Counted from the first letter of the stretch, positions 43,999 to 53,513 are shown. The stretch: DNA of 64,000 nucleotides from Roseivirga ehrenbergii (GCF_001593005.1 NZ_LQZQ01000045.1:744001-808000), one strand, 5' to 3'. The notes: generated by a model from the letters alone, not told the origin. Made by a program: numbers and translations.

Positions 43999-44301
43999 AT
44001 GGCTGACATTACGGTAAAAGAACTCAAAGAAATAATGCTCAACGGAGAAGTTAAAAACTTTATTGATGTTAGAGAAGAGTGGGAATATGACGAAGATAAC
44101 CTAGGCGCCAAATTAATTCCCCTTGGTGATATTCCTCACAGAGTTGCTGAAATTGAAGACCTAAAAGAATCTGAACTTATCATCCACTGTAAGTCAGGTG
44201 CAAGGGCAGGCCGAGCTCAGAAATACCTTATTTCTAGAGGCTTCACCAATGTAAGAAACCTCGTTGGCGGTATTGAGGCTTTCAGAGCCGATCAAGACTA
44301 G
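43999..44301 (+). CDS. Single-domain cytoplasmic rhodanese
   Basis: A 100-aa rhodanese without signal peptide. The catalytic loop reads IIHCKSGARAGRAQKYL, with Cys near residue 64. The N-terminal IDVREEWEY and the end VRNLVGGIEAF are typical of this family. It transfers sulfur as a persulfide. It is 2 bp after the T9SS cargo stop, so it is the last gene of the PASTA operon; a functional link with the secreted protein is not evident. Confidence 0.93.
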   Translation: MADITVKELKEIMLNGEVKNFIDVREEWEYDEDNLGAKLIPLGDIPHRVAEIEDLKESELIIHCKSGARAGRAQKYLISRGFTNVRNLVGGIEAFRADQD

Positions 44302-44329
44302 TACAAAGCCCAAATTACCGTTTATTCAA

Positions 44330-44440
44330 CGCGTCATTCCTAAAGATTTCGCGCAGGGATTCCTTTTTCAGGTGACCGCAGGAATCCTTCGGTTCAAACC
44401 CACTCATCCTCGTTACTACCTTAAATCCGCAGGTCACCAT
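44330..44440. repeat. Hairpin-forming intergenic element
   Basis: The gap between the rhodanese and TspO-like genes has CGTCATTCC near 44330, then GGATTCC (44357-44363) and GGAATCC (44381-44387) as inverted arms, and GGTGACC (44371-44377) with GGTCACC (44432-44438). It resembles the CGTCATTCC...GGAATCC type of intergenic repeat seen in many bacteria. A plus-strand frame crossing it is not a credible gene. Confidence 0.4.
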
Positions 44441-44479
44441 TATTCATTGACACTTTGTCGAAATTTATCCTTTGGGTGG

Positions 44480-45277
44480 TCAGTTAGACGAAACTTGAGG
44501 CTGCTTTTTAAATGGATTGGTTTTACGGTTTTTATAGCCATGAACACTTACTACAATTAACAGGATAACCACCCAGAAAACGGATGTCCATTGCAATAAT
44601 GGTATTTCATTCCAATGCCGGACGGCAATGGCGGTAATAGCCCATACGCCCACCAAAGCAAACTCACGCATATTTCTGGTGTAAATCATAAAAAGATTTA
44701 GAAGCCCAGCAATACTTATCATTATCACTGCCCATTGCTCGGCAGAAAAAAACACTTCCCATTCTATCTTACCCAAATAGGCCGCAATATTGGCGATGGT
44801 TGCTACGGCTATCCAGCCACTATAAGCGCAAATTGGCCACCAAACCGTTGCTATTACTTTTAAAGGTGCGTCCCATCGTTCCATGTTCAACCTAAGAATC
44901 ATCTGAATTAGTGAAAACAGAATTACAAGCATTACGATTACGCTGATCCCCGTTTGTTCATTCAACCAAAACCACAACCAAGCAGCGTTACCAACATTCG
45001 CAATAATTAACCAAGGCCCTATTTGAAGAATACTTTCACTGTGTTTCGCATTTGAAAAGGCCAATTTGACTTGGTTTACCCCTAATACAATCAAACCAAT
45101 GAAAATAATACCCCAAATAGAAAACGCATAGCCTGCTGGTGTAAAAAGATTGAAATACTCACTACTTAGTTCGCCTACGGTTTTACCATTTACGCCTCTG
45201 GTATTACTCCAATAGTTCCAAAAAATTACTGCAAGTATTACCAGCAGGTTGAGTACAGCATAAAGTTTTTTCATCAC
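44480..45277 (-). CDS. TspO/MBR-like tryptophan-rich membrane protein
   Basis: A 265-aa integral membrane protein with about seven hydrophobic segments and many Trp residues. The conserved N-terminal block NGKTVGELSSEYFNLFTPAG followed by YAFSIWGIIFIG matches the extended TspO-like 'tryptophan-rich sensory protein' group. Later blocks NAAWLWFWLNEQTG and WWPICAYSGWIAVA fit this too. Ordinary TspO has about 160 aa and five helices; this group is longer. Binding of porphyrins or other ligands is assumed from the family. A soluble basic tail (KNRKTNPFKKQPQ) ends the protein. The gap to the right, 45278-45584, shows no gene. Confidence 0.75.
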   Translation of the reverse strand: MMKKLYAVLNLLVILAVIFWNYWSNTRGVNGKTVGELSSEYFNLFTPAGYAFSIWGIIFIGLIVLGVNQVKLAFSNAKHSESILQIGPWLIIANVGNAAWLWFWLNEQTGISVIVMLVILFSLIQMILRLNMERWDAPLKVIATVWWPICAYSGWIAVATIANIAAYLGKIEWEVFFSAEQWAVIMISIAGLLNLFMIYTRNMREFALVGVWAITAIAVRHWNEIPLLQWTSVFWVVILLIVVSVHGYKNRKTNPFKKQPQVSSN

Positions 45278-45584
45278 AAGTATTTATCAATTGTATCGGG
45301 TTAACAAATAATATGGCGCTTGTGTTTAAAGCTAGAATAAACTTGATGACTTGCCATTATATTGTTCTGACTGTTTCAGCTTTGGTCATACCTTGATTGG
45401 CGGTTTTGTCTATACTTTCTCTTTTTATTCTAGTGGGAAAAGTCAAAAATAAAAACTACCAAACAGAGGTCTTATTTTTAAATAATTATAATCAATATGC
45501 TTTGATTATAATTTTCTAGCACTGATATTCAAAACGCAATCATTGATGTGCTCATTACTTGAGTATTTAAACTATAAAACGAAT

Positions 45585-46253
45585 ATGAAACTCTCGCTTT
45601 CCCTACTCCTATTAATCATTTCGCTTTCCGCAACCGCTCAAACTTGGGCAGTAACTCAAAAGGGCGATACCATATACATTTATGACGATGGAACTTGGAG
45701 CTTTGACAGGGACGACAGACCTCAAGAAATAGGCATTCTAGATTATCTCAAAACATCGTTTAAATATGATACCCTTTCAACCCCTTATTCTGTTTCACCA
45801 AATGCTAAAAAGAACATAACGAGCAAATACGGTTTTTTTGAAGTGTTTTACGATGAAAATGTTTGGAGAAGAGTGCCACCTGCCCAGCTTAATGATGAAG
45901 CAGAATTCGCTTTTATGGGAAAAGACAATGACATTTATGTAGCTATTCTATCTGAAGAGATAGAAATTGGACTTGATAATATTTATAAGATTGCCAAAAA
46001 CAACATCGAAGAAAACTTAAACACTGAGGTCGACATCCTTAAATCTGAAATAAGAAACGTGAATGGTTCTGATTTAATACGAGGAGTAATGAGTTTCGAT
46101 TTGAACGGATTAGACTTAGTTTTTGATTCTTATTACTACTCTGATGAAAGAGGAACCGTTCAGTTTACTACATGGACAGCCACCAATTTGCACGCAAAGT
46201 ATGAAACCAAAATTCTCGAGTTATTAAATGGAATTGTAATTAAGAAGAAATAG
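45585..46253 (+). CDS. Exported protein of unknown function
   Basis: The ATG at 45585 gives a clean signal peptide (MKLSLSLLLLIISLSATAQ); the frame open from 45543 has an implausible preface. The 222-aa product has the motif-like TWAVTQKGDTIYIYDDGTWS at the mature N-terminus, a phrase I recall in other Bacteroidota secreted proteins. The remainder resembles a small alpha/beta domain. No catalytic residues are recognised. It is convergent with menC, with a 14-bp gap. Confidence 0.65.
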   Translation: MKLSLSLLLLIISLSATAQTWAVTQKGDTIYIYDDGTWSFDRDDRPQEIGILDYLKTSFKYDTLSTPYSVSPNAKKNITSKYGFFEVFYDENVWRRVPPAQLNDEAEFAFMGKDNDIYVAILSEEIEIGLDNIYKIAKNNIEENLNTEVDILKSEIRNVNGSDLIRGVMSFDLNGLDLVFDSYYYSDERGTVQFTTWTATNLHAKYETKILELLNGIVIKKK

Positions 46254-46267
46254 AGTCGCTTTTTAGA

Positions 46268-47350
46268 TTACTTTAGGAAGATATCCCAACCCTTTACCTT
46301 ATTATAAAGCAGCTCGCCTTTTCTGATTTCTAAGGGAGAACCTATGTTATTATGATAGAGTTGGCCTGTACCTAAACCTTGCGGTAAGATGGATTGGTAC
46401 TGAGCAGTAAATTGCGCAATGGCATTTAAACCAATATTTGCTTCAAGCATAGAGGTCATCCACCAGCCAATATTTAGGCTTTCGGCTATTTCAATCCATT
46501 CTTGGCAAGAAAGAATACCACCCAATAAAGCGGGTTTTAAAATGATATACTGGGGTTGAATGCGTTCTAAAAGCCTTCTTTTATCTTCTTTGGCATTTAC
46601 ACCAATAAGCTCTTCATCTAAAGCAATATCCAAGGGACTTTCATCACAAAGCCTTTTCATGAGCTCATATTGATGAGGCTTTACAGGTTGTTCAATCGAG
46701 TGGATTTCCAAAGCAGCCAATTCCTCCAACTTATGCATCGCATCAGCCTCGGTGAAAGCACCATTGGCATCTACTCTTAATGTTATGTCATTGGCAGAAT
46801 ACTGTTCTCTAATACCTTCTAATAAAGCCAATTCAGTAGCAAAGTCAATCGCTCCTATTTTTAATTTGATGGTATTATAGCCGTCCCTCAGCTTTTCATC
46901 AATTTGCTTTTGCATAAAGGACTTCTCTCCCATCCAAATCAAACCATTGATAGGAATTCGGGTTTTTCCCTGCGCAAATGGAGTATCAAAAATAATTCGT
47001 TTGCCTCCATTATGCAGATCGAGCAAGGCAGTTTCTAAGCCAAAGCGAATGGAAGGTTTTTCAGTTGGTGTATTGGCGGAAATGAACTCAAGCAGTTCTC
47101 CAGCTTCTTCGGGAAAATCTAACTCCGAAAGGGTATTCAGCAAAGTTTGAAGTTCGGTTTCGTAGTTAGGGCTATAGTCTATGCTCAAACCTTTAAGCGG
47201 ACTGGCTTCGCCCCAACCTACGCAGTCAGGATTTTCCTTTTCCCAAACCTTGATGAACCAAGTTTCCTTTTCGGTAAATGAACCCCGGCTGGTACCAGCT
47301 TCGAAGCGAAACTTTAAAAGGTGCGGAATAACTTCAAACTGTAAACGCAT
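46268..47350 (-). CDS. menC: o-Succinylbenzoate synthase (enolase superfamily)
   Basis: A 360-aa enolase-superfamily enzyme, most like MenC of menaquinone synthesis, which dehydrates SHCHC to o-succinylbenzoate. The superfamily residues are present: catalytic Lys in TIKLKIGAIDF, metal-binding Asp in LRVDANGAF, Glu in IEQPVKPHQ and LALDEELIG-like IALDEELIG, and the second Lys in ILKPALLGG. An early FEAGTSRGSFTEKETWFI is typical of MenC in Bacteroidota. A dipeptide epimerase is the main alternative, but the KPALLGG motif favours MenC. It starts 2 bp after ribE and is last in a minus-strand gene run. Confidence 0.88.
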   Translation of the reverse strand: MRLQFEVIPHLLKFRFEAGTSRGSFTEKETWFIKVWEKENPDCVGWGEASPLKGLSIDYSPNYETELQTLLNTLSELDFPEEAGELLEFISANTPTEKPSIRFGLETALLDLHNGGKRIIFDTPFAQGKTRIPINGLIWMGEKSFMQKQIDEKLRDGYNTIKLKIGAIDFATELALLEGIREQYSANDITLRVDANGAFTEADAMHKLEELAALEIHSIEQPVKPHQYELMKRLCDESPLDIALDEELIGVNAKEDKRRLLERIQPQYIILKPALLGGILSCQEWIEIAESLNIGWWMTSMLEANIGLNAIAQFTAQYQSILPQGLGTGQLYHNNIGSPLEIRKGELLYNKVKGWDIFLK

Positions 47351-47352
47351 TA

Positions 47353-47934
47353 CTATCCTAATAAGCGCTTGACGTACTTTCCTATAATGTCGAACTCAAG
47401 GTTTACCTTGTCACCCGCCTTCAATTGGTGGAAACAAGTATGTTTGTAGGTATATGGAATAATGGCCACTCTAAAGCTTCCTTCTTCTGAATTGAAACAG
47501 GTCAAACTTGTGCCATTCACACAGATAGAGCCTTTTTCTACGGTAACATTCCCTAAACTAGGGTCATACTCAAAATCGAAAAGCCAGCTTCCATCCTGTT
47601 CCTGCACTTGGGTAACTGTACCAATTTGATCCACATGCCCCTGCACTACATGCCCATCAAAACGGCCATTAGCCACCATACAGCGCTCTAAATTGACAAC
47701 CGTTCCTGTTTTCCAGCTGGCCAAGTTTGTCTTTTGAAGTGTTTCATCAATGGCGGTTACCACATGAATACCGTCCTTCACCTCTACTACGGTTAGGCAA
47801 ACACCATTGTGTGCTACACTTTGGTCTATTTTTAATTCACCACTCAGACTACTTTCTACAGAAAAATGAGCGTTGGTGCCCTCTTTTTCAACCTTAGTAA
47901 TATTGCCTGTAGTTTCTATAATTCCTGTAAACAT
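47353..47934 (-). CDS. ribE: Riboflavin synthase, alpha subunit type
   Basis: A 193-aa enzyme that dismutates two 6,7-dimethyl-8-ribityllumazines to riboflavin. It has the two tandem lumazine-binding halves: MFTGIIETTGNITKVEKEG opening the first with VAHNGVCLTVVEV, and DGHVVQGHVDQIGTV opening the second with CVNGTSLTCFNSEEG. Length is normal. It lies in a minus-strand run between an acyltransferase gene and menC, with gaps of 11 and 2 bp. The RibBA-type gene is 10 kb away. Confidence 0.95.
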   Translation of the reverse strand: MFTGIIETTGNITKVEKEGTNAHFSVESSLSGELKIDQSVAHNGVCLTVVEVKDGIHVVTAIDETLQKTNLASWKTGTVVNLERCMVANGRFDGHVVQGHVDQIGTVTQVQEQDGSWLFDFEYDPSLGNVTVEKGSICVNGTSLTCFNSEEGSFRVAIIPYTYKHTCFHQLKAGDKVNLEFDIIGKYVKRLLG

Positions 47935-47945
47935 TGCTTTCTATT

Positions 47946-48509
47946 CTATTTTACACCTAGCTCTGGGTATTTACCTGTTTTGGTACGGTAAAATGTCTTC
48001 ATTTTTTCAATATCCTCTTCCACATTTCCCGAAGGGTAAATGGTTGGTCCAATACCGGCTATTTTATGCTTGTAATCTAAAAAGCCCAAAACGATTGGTA
48101 CTCCACCTTTAATTGCGGTATAGTAAAAACCGGTTCTCCATTCGGGAACATATTTTCTGGTTCCTTCTGGCGTAACCATAACCGCCAACTCATCTCGGCT
48201 TTGAAACAAACCAGCCATAGCGTCTACTGTGCTCTGGCGTTTTTCTCCTGGCTTTTTAGGAGAACGGTCTATTGGTATGGCGCCCATACTTTTGAGCATC
48301 CAGCCCAGCGGCCCCACCATAAATTCCTTTTTAATAGTGTAATTCAATGGTACTTCCAACAAATAGAAAGCAGCCCTAGCATATACAAAATCCCAATTGC
48401 TTGTATGTGGTGCTGCCGTAATTACCACCTTCTTTACTCCTTCAGGAAATTTCCCTTCAAGCTTCCAGCCCGTAATCCAAAACAAAAACCTAGAGAGTAA
48501 TTTCATCAT
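47946..48509 (-). CDS. Lysophospholipid acyltransferase (PlsC family)
   Basis: A 187-aa acyltransferase. The catalytic HX4D motif appears as HTSNWD (about residues 34-39) in VVITAAPHTSNWDFVYA. The downstream substrate motif is MVTPEGTRKYVPEWRTGF. This points to acyl transfer to glycerophospholipid or a related lipid at the inner membrane. It overlaps the upstream patatin gene by 4 bp (ATGA), so the phospholipase and acyltransferase are coupled in expression and could form a lipid remodelling pair. Confidence 0.9.
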   Translation of the reverse strand: MMKLLSRFLFWITGWKLEGKFPEGVKKVVITAAPHTSNWDFVYARAAFYLLEVPLNYTIKKEFMVGPLGWMLKSMGAIPIDRSPKKPGEKRQSTVDAMAGLFQSRDELAVMVTPEGTRKYVPEWRTGFYYTAIKGGVPIVLGFLDYKHKIAGIGPTIYPSGNVEEDIEKMKTFYRTKTGKYPELGVK

Positions 48510-49315
48510 GAGGCAGTAGTTGAAGTTTGTGTTTTGGCCTTGGTTAAGAGTTTAATTACAACAGGGTCGTCTTGATGAGTATCAAAATAGTGATAAGCCG
48601 ATTCGTAACCAATCTTATAAATTTCGTGCGCTTTCTTCATATCAAAAGTAGAGTATTTTCTTAATGAAGTGGGTTCAATCAGAATATCACAATGCTCTTT
48701 ACTTGCCGACACATTGGCGTTTATGCCTACCATTGAAATTCTTTCAATCATACGCTTTGGGCCTCCCAACTCATTTTCGCGAATGACTGGCGCTACGCTT
48801 ACTCCAATCACGATATCACAAGTGGAACGTAAAACCTCAGCAGGCAAATTATTTACAATTCCTCCATCTACATAAGCTTCATCTCCAATTCTTACGGGAT
48901 CGAAAATAAAGGGAATACAGCTAGATGCCATCATGGCTCTTACCAACGGGCCTGTTGAAAACACATGTTTTCTGCCTTCATTTAAGTTGGTAGCAATTAT
49001 TTGTAAAGGAATTTGAGCATTATCGAAGGTGTCTTCTTTAAAGAATTTCTTAAAAACATCTTCACTTTTACTCATATTGATCAGGCCAGAAAGACTAAAA
49101 GCAGGCCAGATAATCTTAAAAAGATTAGTTTTAGAAATCAGTTCCAAAGCCTCAGTAGGCTTATAACCATGGGCATAAAAAGCGCCAGCAATAGAGCCCG
49201 CACTGGTGCCTGAAACTGCATTAATCTCTATACCGAGTTCATCTAAGGCTTGTAAAACACCAAAGTGGGCAAATCCTCGAGCACCTCCGCCCGATAAAGC
49301 AATTCCTGTTTTCAT
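48506..49315 (-). CDS. Patatin-like phospholipase
   Basis: A 269-aa hydrolase with all patatin signatures: the oxyanion-hole GGGARGFAHFGVLQAL at the start, the nucleophile Ser in VSGTSAGSIAGAFYA, and the catalytic Asp in YVDGGIVNNLP. It resembles RssA-type patatins, is soluble and lacks a signal peptide. It follows the MBL-fold gene with a 1-bp gap and overlaps the acyltransferase gene by 4 bp. The substrate is likely a phospholipid or lysophospholipid (family-based). Confidence 0.93.
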   Translation of the reverse strand: MKTGIALSGGGARGFAHFGVLQALDELGIEINAVSGTSAGSIAGAFYAHGYKPTEALELISKTNLFKIIWPAFSLSGLINMSKSEDVFKKFFKEDTFDNAQIPLQIIATNLNEGRKHVFSTGPLVRAMMASSCIPFIFDPVRIGDEAYVDGGIVNNLPAEVLRSTCDIVIGVSVAPVIRENELGGPKRMIERISMVGINANVSASKEHCDILIEPTSLRKYSTFDMKKAHEIYKIGYESAYHYFDTHQDDPVVIKLLTKAKTQTSTTAS

Positions 49316-49316
49316 T

Positions 49317-50165
49317 TTATAATACTTCTGACAATGGAAAAGTACGATCTAATCTTACTCCTTTTTCCGTGTTTTTGACAGTACAACACTCGTTCACTGA
49401 ATCGTGTTCAAGAAAAAGGATGTATTCGTTATCGGCCGCTTCTTTCAAGAATTTCTCCTTTTCTGAAAGTGTGAGCAACGGACGCGTATCATAACCCATA
49501 ACATAAGGTAATGGAATATGGCCAGTAGATGGCAGCAAATCAGCCATAAAAACAATGGTTTTGTCTTTATACTTGATTTTAGGAATCATCTGCTTGTCGG
49601 TATGGCCATCGGCAAAGAAAATATCGAACTGAGAAAAGGGAGATTTTCCATCCAAAGGAACCTGATTCAAATGTCCGCTTTCTTGAATGGGCAGAATGTT
49701 TTCTTTTAGAAATGAAGCCTTCTCACGTGCATTAGGTTCAGTAGCCCATTTCCAATGATCAGCATTGCTCCAATATTTTGCGTTAGGAAAATGCAATTGA
49801 AGCTTATCCTTGTTGTCACCCACATAATCAACTCCACCACCGCAGTGATCGAAGTGCAAATGGGTTTGAAACATGTCAGTCACATCATTGGGTGAAAAAC
49901 CAGCTTTCTTTAATGAGCTGTCTAAACTGGCATCTCCGTGTAAATAATAATGGCTGAAAAACTTTGCGTCTTGTTTGTTACCAATACCATTGTCAATCAA
50001 AATCAGTTGATTTCCATCTTCAATTAAAAGGCAACGCATGGCCCAAGTGCACATATTATTTTCGTCCGCTTCGTTGGTTCTTGTCCAAAGCGATTTGGGC
50101 ACAACACCAAACATGGCACCACCGTCAAGTTTAAAAAAGCCTGTATCTATAACGTGTAATTTCAT
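49317..50165 (-). CDS. MBL-fold metallo-hydrolase (lactonase-like)
   Basis: The ATG at 50165 (MKLHVIDTGFFKLDGG) is preferred over a TTG two codons earlier. The 282-aa protein has the zinc-binding HxHxDH motif (THLHFDHCGGGVDYVG), a later His in FFADGHTDKQMIP, Asp in VFMADLLPSTGHIP, and YILFLEHDSVNE near the end. This spacing resembles AHL lactonases and other small MBL hydrolases; the substrate is uncertain. It is the first gene of the run MBL-patatin-acyltransferase-ribE-menC, all nearly abutting. Confidence 0.88.
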   Translation of the reverse strand: MKLHVIDTGFFKLDGGAMFGVVPKSLWTRTNEADENNMCTWAMRCLLIEDGNQLILIDNGIGNKQDAKFFSHYYLHGDASLDSSLKKAGFSPNDVTDMFQTHLHFDHCGGGVDYVGDNKDKLQLHFPNAKYWSNADHWKWATEPNAREKASFLKENILPIQESGHLNQVPLDGKSPFSQFDIFFADGHTDKQMIPKIKYKDKTIVFMADLLPSTGHIPLPYVMGYDTRPLLTLSEKEKFLKEAADNEYILFLEHDSVNECCTVKNTEKGVRLDRTFPLSEVL

Positions 50166-50294
50166 AAGCAATGGATTTCAATTCAAGCAGGGCGCTCATG
50201 TACCTGCGATTTACTGCAAGGTCGTTTAATTCAAATATTTGCCCAAATGGAATGATAAATTTAAGCTAGCTCCGATGGGACTGGTTGGTATAAG

Positions 50295-50651
50295 TCATTT
50301 TGGAATATATACCTTCATTTCAACAATACTGCCCTTATTTAAAAATGTATCTTCTAATGTCAATTTAAGAGTGTCACCAGAACCAAACTCATAACTATTA
50401 AGTACATCAAACCTCTCAAAAACGGCCAAAGAGCTTTCTCCAGATACTTCTTTCAACATTACTACAATGGATCTTTCAATAGTAGCATTTGATGGAGAAT
50501 AGTAAATTCTGATTGTTTTACCTTCATGATTTAGTTCCTCTAGTAACACCGATTCATTTTCAAACAATTCAAAATTAGCCAAGAAAATCAACGCAATTAC
50601 CACTCCTGTGAAAAACAAAATGGAAAGCCATTTCACAACTTTATGAACCAT
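50295..50651 (-). CDS. Small membrane-anchored protein of unknown function
   Basis: A 118-aa protein with one N-terminal hydrophobic segment (about residues 9-26; ILFFTGVVIALIFLANF), more likely an anchor than a cleaved signal, and a small beta-rich domain after it. No motif is recognised. It follows the ArgE-like gene 25 bp downstream on the same strand and may be co-transcribed. Confidence 0.55.
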   Translation of the reverse strand: MVHKVVKWLSILFFTGVVIALIFLANFELFENESVLLEELNHEGKTIRIYYSPSNATIERSIVVMLKEVSGESSLAVFERFDVLNSYEFGSGDTLKLTLEDTFLNKGSIVEMKVYIPK

Positions 50652-50676
50652 TTCAAAAGATTAAAAGTGAAAATCT

Positions 50677-51828
50677 CTAACTCAACTTCTCTATCAATTT
50701 ATCCATAAACTCCATACCCTGGATCAGTTGGTCTTTATGAATAAACTCGTTCGCACGGTGGGCCTGAGCGATATCACCCGGGCCACAGATTACGGCCTGA
50801 AAACCACCTTCTGCAAACTGGCCTGCCTCGGCAGCGTAGGACACTGCATCCAGTTTGGGGTTTCTCACCAAATCTTTCACTAAAGCCACAACCTCTTGAT
50901 CATTAGCAGTATTTAAGCCCGGCACAGCTGGATGCACATTGCTGGTCGAGATTTTAAAATCAGGGTGAATTTTTCTTAACTCAGCCTCTCGCTGCCTACA
51001 ATAGAGATCGAATTCCGCTTTGATTTCTTGTGGTGTTTCCGATGGAATGGTGCGCACATCCCAACTGAATTTACATTCTTGGGCAATTACATTGGGAGCA
51101 ATTCCACCCTTCACCATTCCAATATGAATTGAAGTGTGATTAGGAGTAAAACGATCATCGGTCCTTCCTGCTTCAATCAGTGAATTCATTTTGTTTTCGA
51201 GCCAAAGGATTAAACGCATGGCTTCGTGAATGGCGCTTACTTCTTGCTTAATTCGGCTACTATGGCCTTCAGAACCGCTCACGGTAGTTTCAAAAATACA
51301 GATGCCTTTTTGCCCTGTTACTGGTCGCATCATGGTCGGTTCTCCAATAATGGCGAACTTAGGTTTTACTTTGTAATGGACGTTGATGGCTTTCACCAAA
51401 TCGGGAGCGCCTAAGCAGCCAATTTCTTCATCGTATGAAAAGGCAAAGTAAATTGGTGCCTTTAAGTCGGCCTTAAGCATAGCAGGTAAAGCAGCTAAAC
51501 AGCAAGCCACAAAGCCCTTCATATCGCATGAACCACGACTGTACAGTTTACCATCTTCCTTGTCAGTCAATACCCATGGATCGGTATCCCAAGCTTGACC
51601 TTTTACGGGCACAACATCCATATGCCCAGAGAGAATCACTCCACCTTCCACTTCTGAGCCAATGCGGCAATGGAGGTTCGCTTTGGTTCCGTCTTCATTT
51701 GGCACACGGTGATGTTCTACCCCATGTTTATCGAGGTACTCTTCAATCCAACTTAAAATAGAAAGATTGCTTTCGCCCCCTAATACCGGGAATGAAACGA
51801 GTTTGGTTAGTATTTCTTCTACGGTCAT
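50677..51828 (-). CDS. ArgE/M20-family deacetylase (acetylornithine deacetylase-like)
   Basis: A 383-aa M20 metallohydrolase; start chosen at 51828 (MTVEEILTKLVSFP), six codons inside a longer frame. The metal ligands and catalytic acids are visible: GHMDVVPVKG, SRGSCDMKGFVACCLAA, YDEEIGCLGA (Glu pair) and the dimerisation-domain His in GSEGHSSR. The ending EFIHKDQLIQGMEFMD includes the last His ligand. This matches ArgE, which removes acetyl from N-acetylornithine. The lack of other arg genes here, and the neighbouring YfcC carrier, leave room for another N-acyl amino acid or dipeptide substrate. Confidence 0.85.
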   Translation of the reverse strand: MTVEEILTKLVSFPVLGGESNLSILSWIEEYLDKHGVEHHRVPNEDGTKANLHCRIGSEVEGGVILSGHMDVVPVKGQAWDTDPWVLTDKEDGKLYSRGSCDMKGFVACCLAALPAMLKADLKAPIYFAFSYDEEIGCLGAPDLVKAINVHYKVKPKFAIIGEPTMMRPVTGQKGICIFETTVSGSEGHSSRIKQEVSAIHEAMRLILWLENKMNSLIEAGRTDDRFTPNHTSIHIGMVKGGIAPNVIAQECKFSWDVRTIPSETPQEIKAEFDLYCRQREAELRKIHPDFKISTSNVHPAVPGLNTANDQEVVALVKDLVRNPKLDAVSYAAEAGQFAEGGFQAVICGPGDIAQAHRANEFIHKDQLIQGMEFMDKLIEKLS

Positions 51829-51912
51829 AATTTGGTCGTTAGTCACTTGTCATTGGTCATGGGTATATGAGCTTCTCAATACTCAATACCTAATACTCAC
51901 TTATCCTATACC

Positions 51913-53307
51913 TTAAAAAGGTCCCCAGTCGATGCTCACACTGAAGAGCAAAAATAGCCATGAAACCACCAGAATCACACCCACAACAGGCATAATAAAT
52001 CTGAGCCAGCGGTCAAAGGAAATTCGGCACATGGCGAGCATGGCAATTAAACCACCCAAAGTTGGATTGAAAAGGTTGGTTACTCCATCGCCTATTTGAA
52101 AAGCGAGAATAGTGGTTTGCCGGGTTAAGCCTAAAACATCCCCCAGTGGAATCATAATGGGTAAAGTGGCAAAGGCTTGTCCACTGCCCGAAGGAATTAA
52201 GAAATTGATACCGCACTGCGCCAAAGACATGGAGACAGCAGAAGCATAAGTGGGTAAGTCACGAAGCGTTTCAGCCAAATTGAAAGCGATGGTATCGGAG
52301 ATATTGCCCATTTCCATGGCTACCTTAATGGAAGTCGCTAAACCCACCATAAAAGCTCCCGGAGCGACTACGGCTACGGAAGATAAAACGGTCTCTCCTA
52401 TTTCTGTCCCTGACATTCGGGCAGCAAGTGCCGCCACGATGGAGATAATAATGAACATGGCGCTGATTTCGGTAAGGTACCAACCATGGGTGAATACGCC
52501 ATAAAGCATCACCACCAAACCACCAACGAAAATGATTAACATTAACCAATCTTTGCCTGTCATTCCATAAGTATCCAGTGGTTTAGAAAGTTGAAAACCT
52601 TTCGTGTCTAGCCCAATGGAAAGGCTCTTTTCTGGATTCTTTAATGTTTTTCTGAAGTAACGAACATTGACATAAGCCAAAGCGCTAAGCGCTACAAAAC
52701 AAAGCACGGAACGTAAGAGCCAACCCGAAAACATGGGCATTTCAGCCAAAGAATGACCAGTACCAACGGTGTACGGATTGACAGGCGAAAGACCAAAACC
52801 CACCGTAACTCCTCCTACGGCAATTCCTGCAGCCAACATTAAATCTCCACCTAAAGCCAAGCTGGCAATGGCCGCAATCGGAATCATGGCGATGTTATTT
52901 TCATAACCTACAAAAACACCCAATGCCCCAAAAAGGTAGGTCATTATTACAACCAGCAGTATTCTTCTTTCGAAGCCCATTTTCTTAACGAAAGTACCGA
53001 CTGCGTTTTCGATCATTCCAGTCTTTTCCAAAACCCCGAACATAATACCGCTGGAAAGCACAACAAAAATGATAAGAATGGCAGAAGAGAAACCGCCTGG
53101 AATGGCCCTAAACATGTCTAGAAAAGACAAAGGTGTTGGGTCGATTTGATGATATGAGCCCGGTTCTACCATTTGGCGGCCATCTATTTCTACTCTATCG
53201 TATGTTCCGGCTGGAATAAAGTGGCTTAATAAAGTAATGAGGATCAGAATACCGAAGAGCATCACAACTGGATGTGGGATACTCGAATACCATTTCTTCT
53301 TTTCCAT
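51913..53307 (-). CDS. YfcC-family (DcuC superfamily) carrier
   Basis: A 464-aa inner-membrane carrier with about 12 hydrophobic segments. Diagnostic stretches include HPVVMLFGILILITLLSHFI at the start with PAGTYDR, GGVTVGFGLSPVNPYTVG in the first half, and QCGINFLIPSGSGQAFA in the second half, a signature of the YfcC/C4-dicarboxylate-anaerobic-carrier-like group. Some members move arginine, ornithine or peptides; the substrate here is unknown. It precedes the ArgE-like gene by 85 bp, suggesting uptake and hydrolysis of an acylated amino acid (inference). Confidence 0.85.
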   Translation of the reverse strand: MEKKKWYSSIPHPVVMLFGILILITLLSHFIPAGTYDRVEIDGRQMVEPGSYHQIDPTPLSFLDMFRAIPGGFSSAILIIFVVLSSGIMFGVLEKTGMIENAVGTFVKKMGFERRILLVVIMTYLFGALGVFVGYENNIAMIPIAAIASLALGGDLMLAAGIAVGGVTVGFGLSPVNPYTVGTGHSLAEMPMFSGWLLRSVLCFVALSALAYVNVRYFRKTLKNPEKSLSIGLDTKGFQLSKPLDTYGMTGKDWLMLIIFVGGLVVMLYGVFTHGWYLTEISAMFIIISIVAALAARMSGTEIGETVLSSVAVVAPGAFMVGLATSIKVAMEMGNISDTIAFNLAETLRDLPTYASAVSMSLAQCGINFLIPSGSGQAFATLPIMIPLGDVLGLTRQTTILAFQIGDGVTNLFNPTLGGLIAMLAMCRISFDRWLRFIMPVVGVILVVSWLFLLFSVSIDWGPF

Positions 53308-53513
53308 AGGCTATTTTGGTAGAAGCTAGCTGAATTATGGATTAGGCTTTCTATTCCATAGATAAATCACTTCAGAAGAGTCACTTAACATGAATATATT
53401 GATTCACCATAGCGGTGCTATGCCTCTTCAATATAAGCAACTCTTTCTTTGCGCTTTATCTCTTCATTACGAAACCTAATATATAAATCAGGTTAAAAAA
53501 AAAGAACCCTCCA

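Noticed and set aside
44264-44560. Plus-strand 98-codon frame between the rhodanese and TspO-like genes
   Set aside because: It overlaps both neighbours and an intergenic hairpin element, and its translation has no protein-like pattern.
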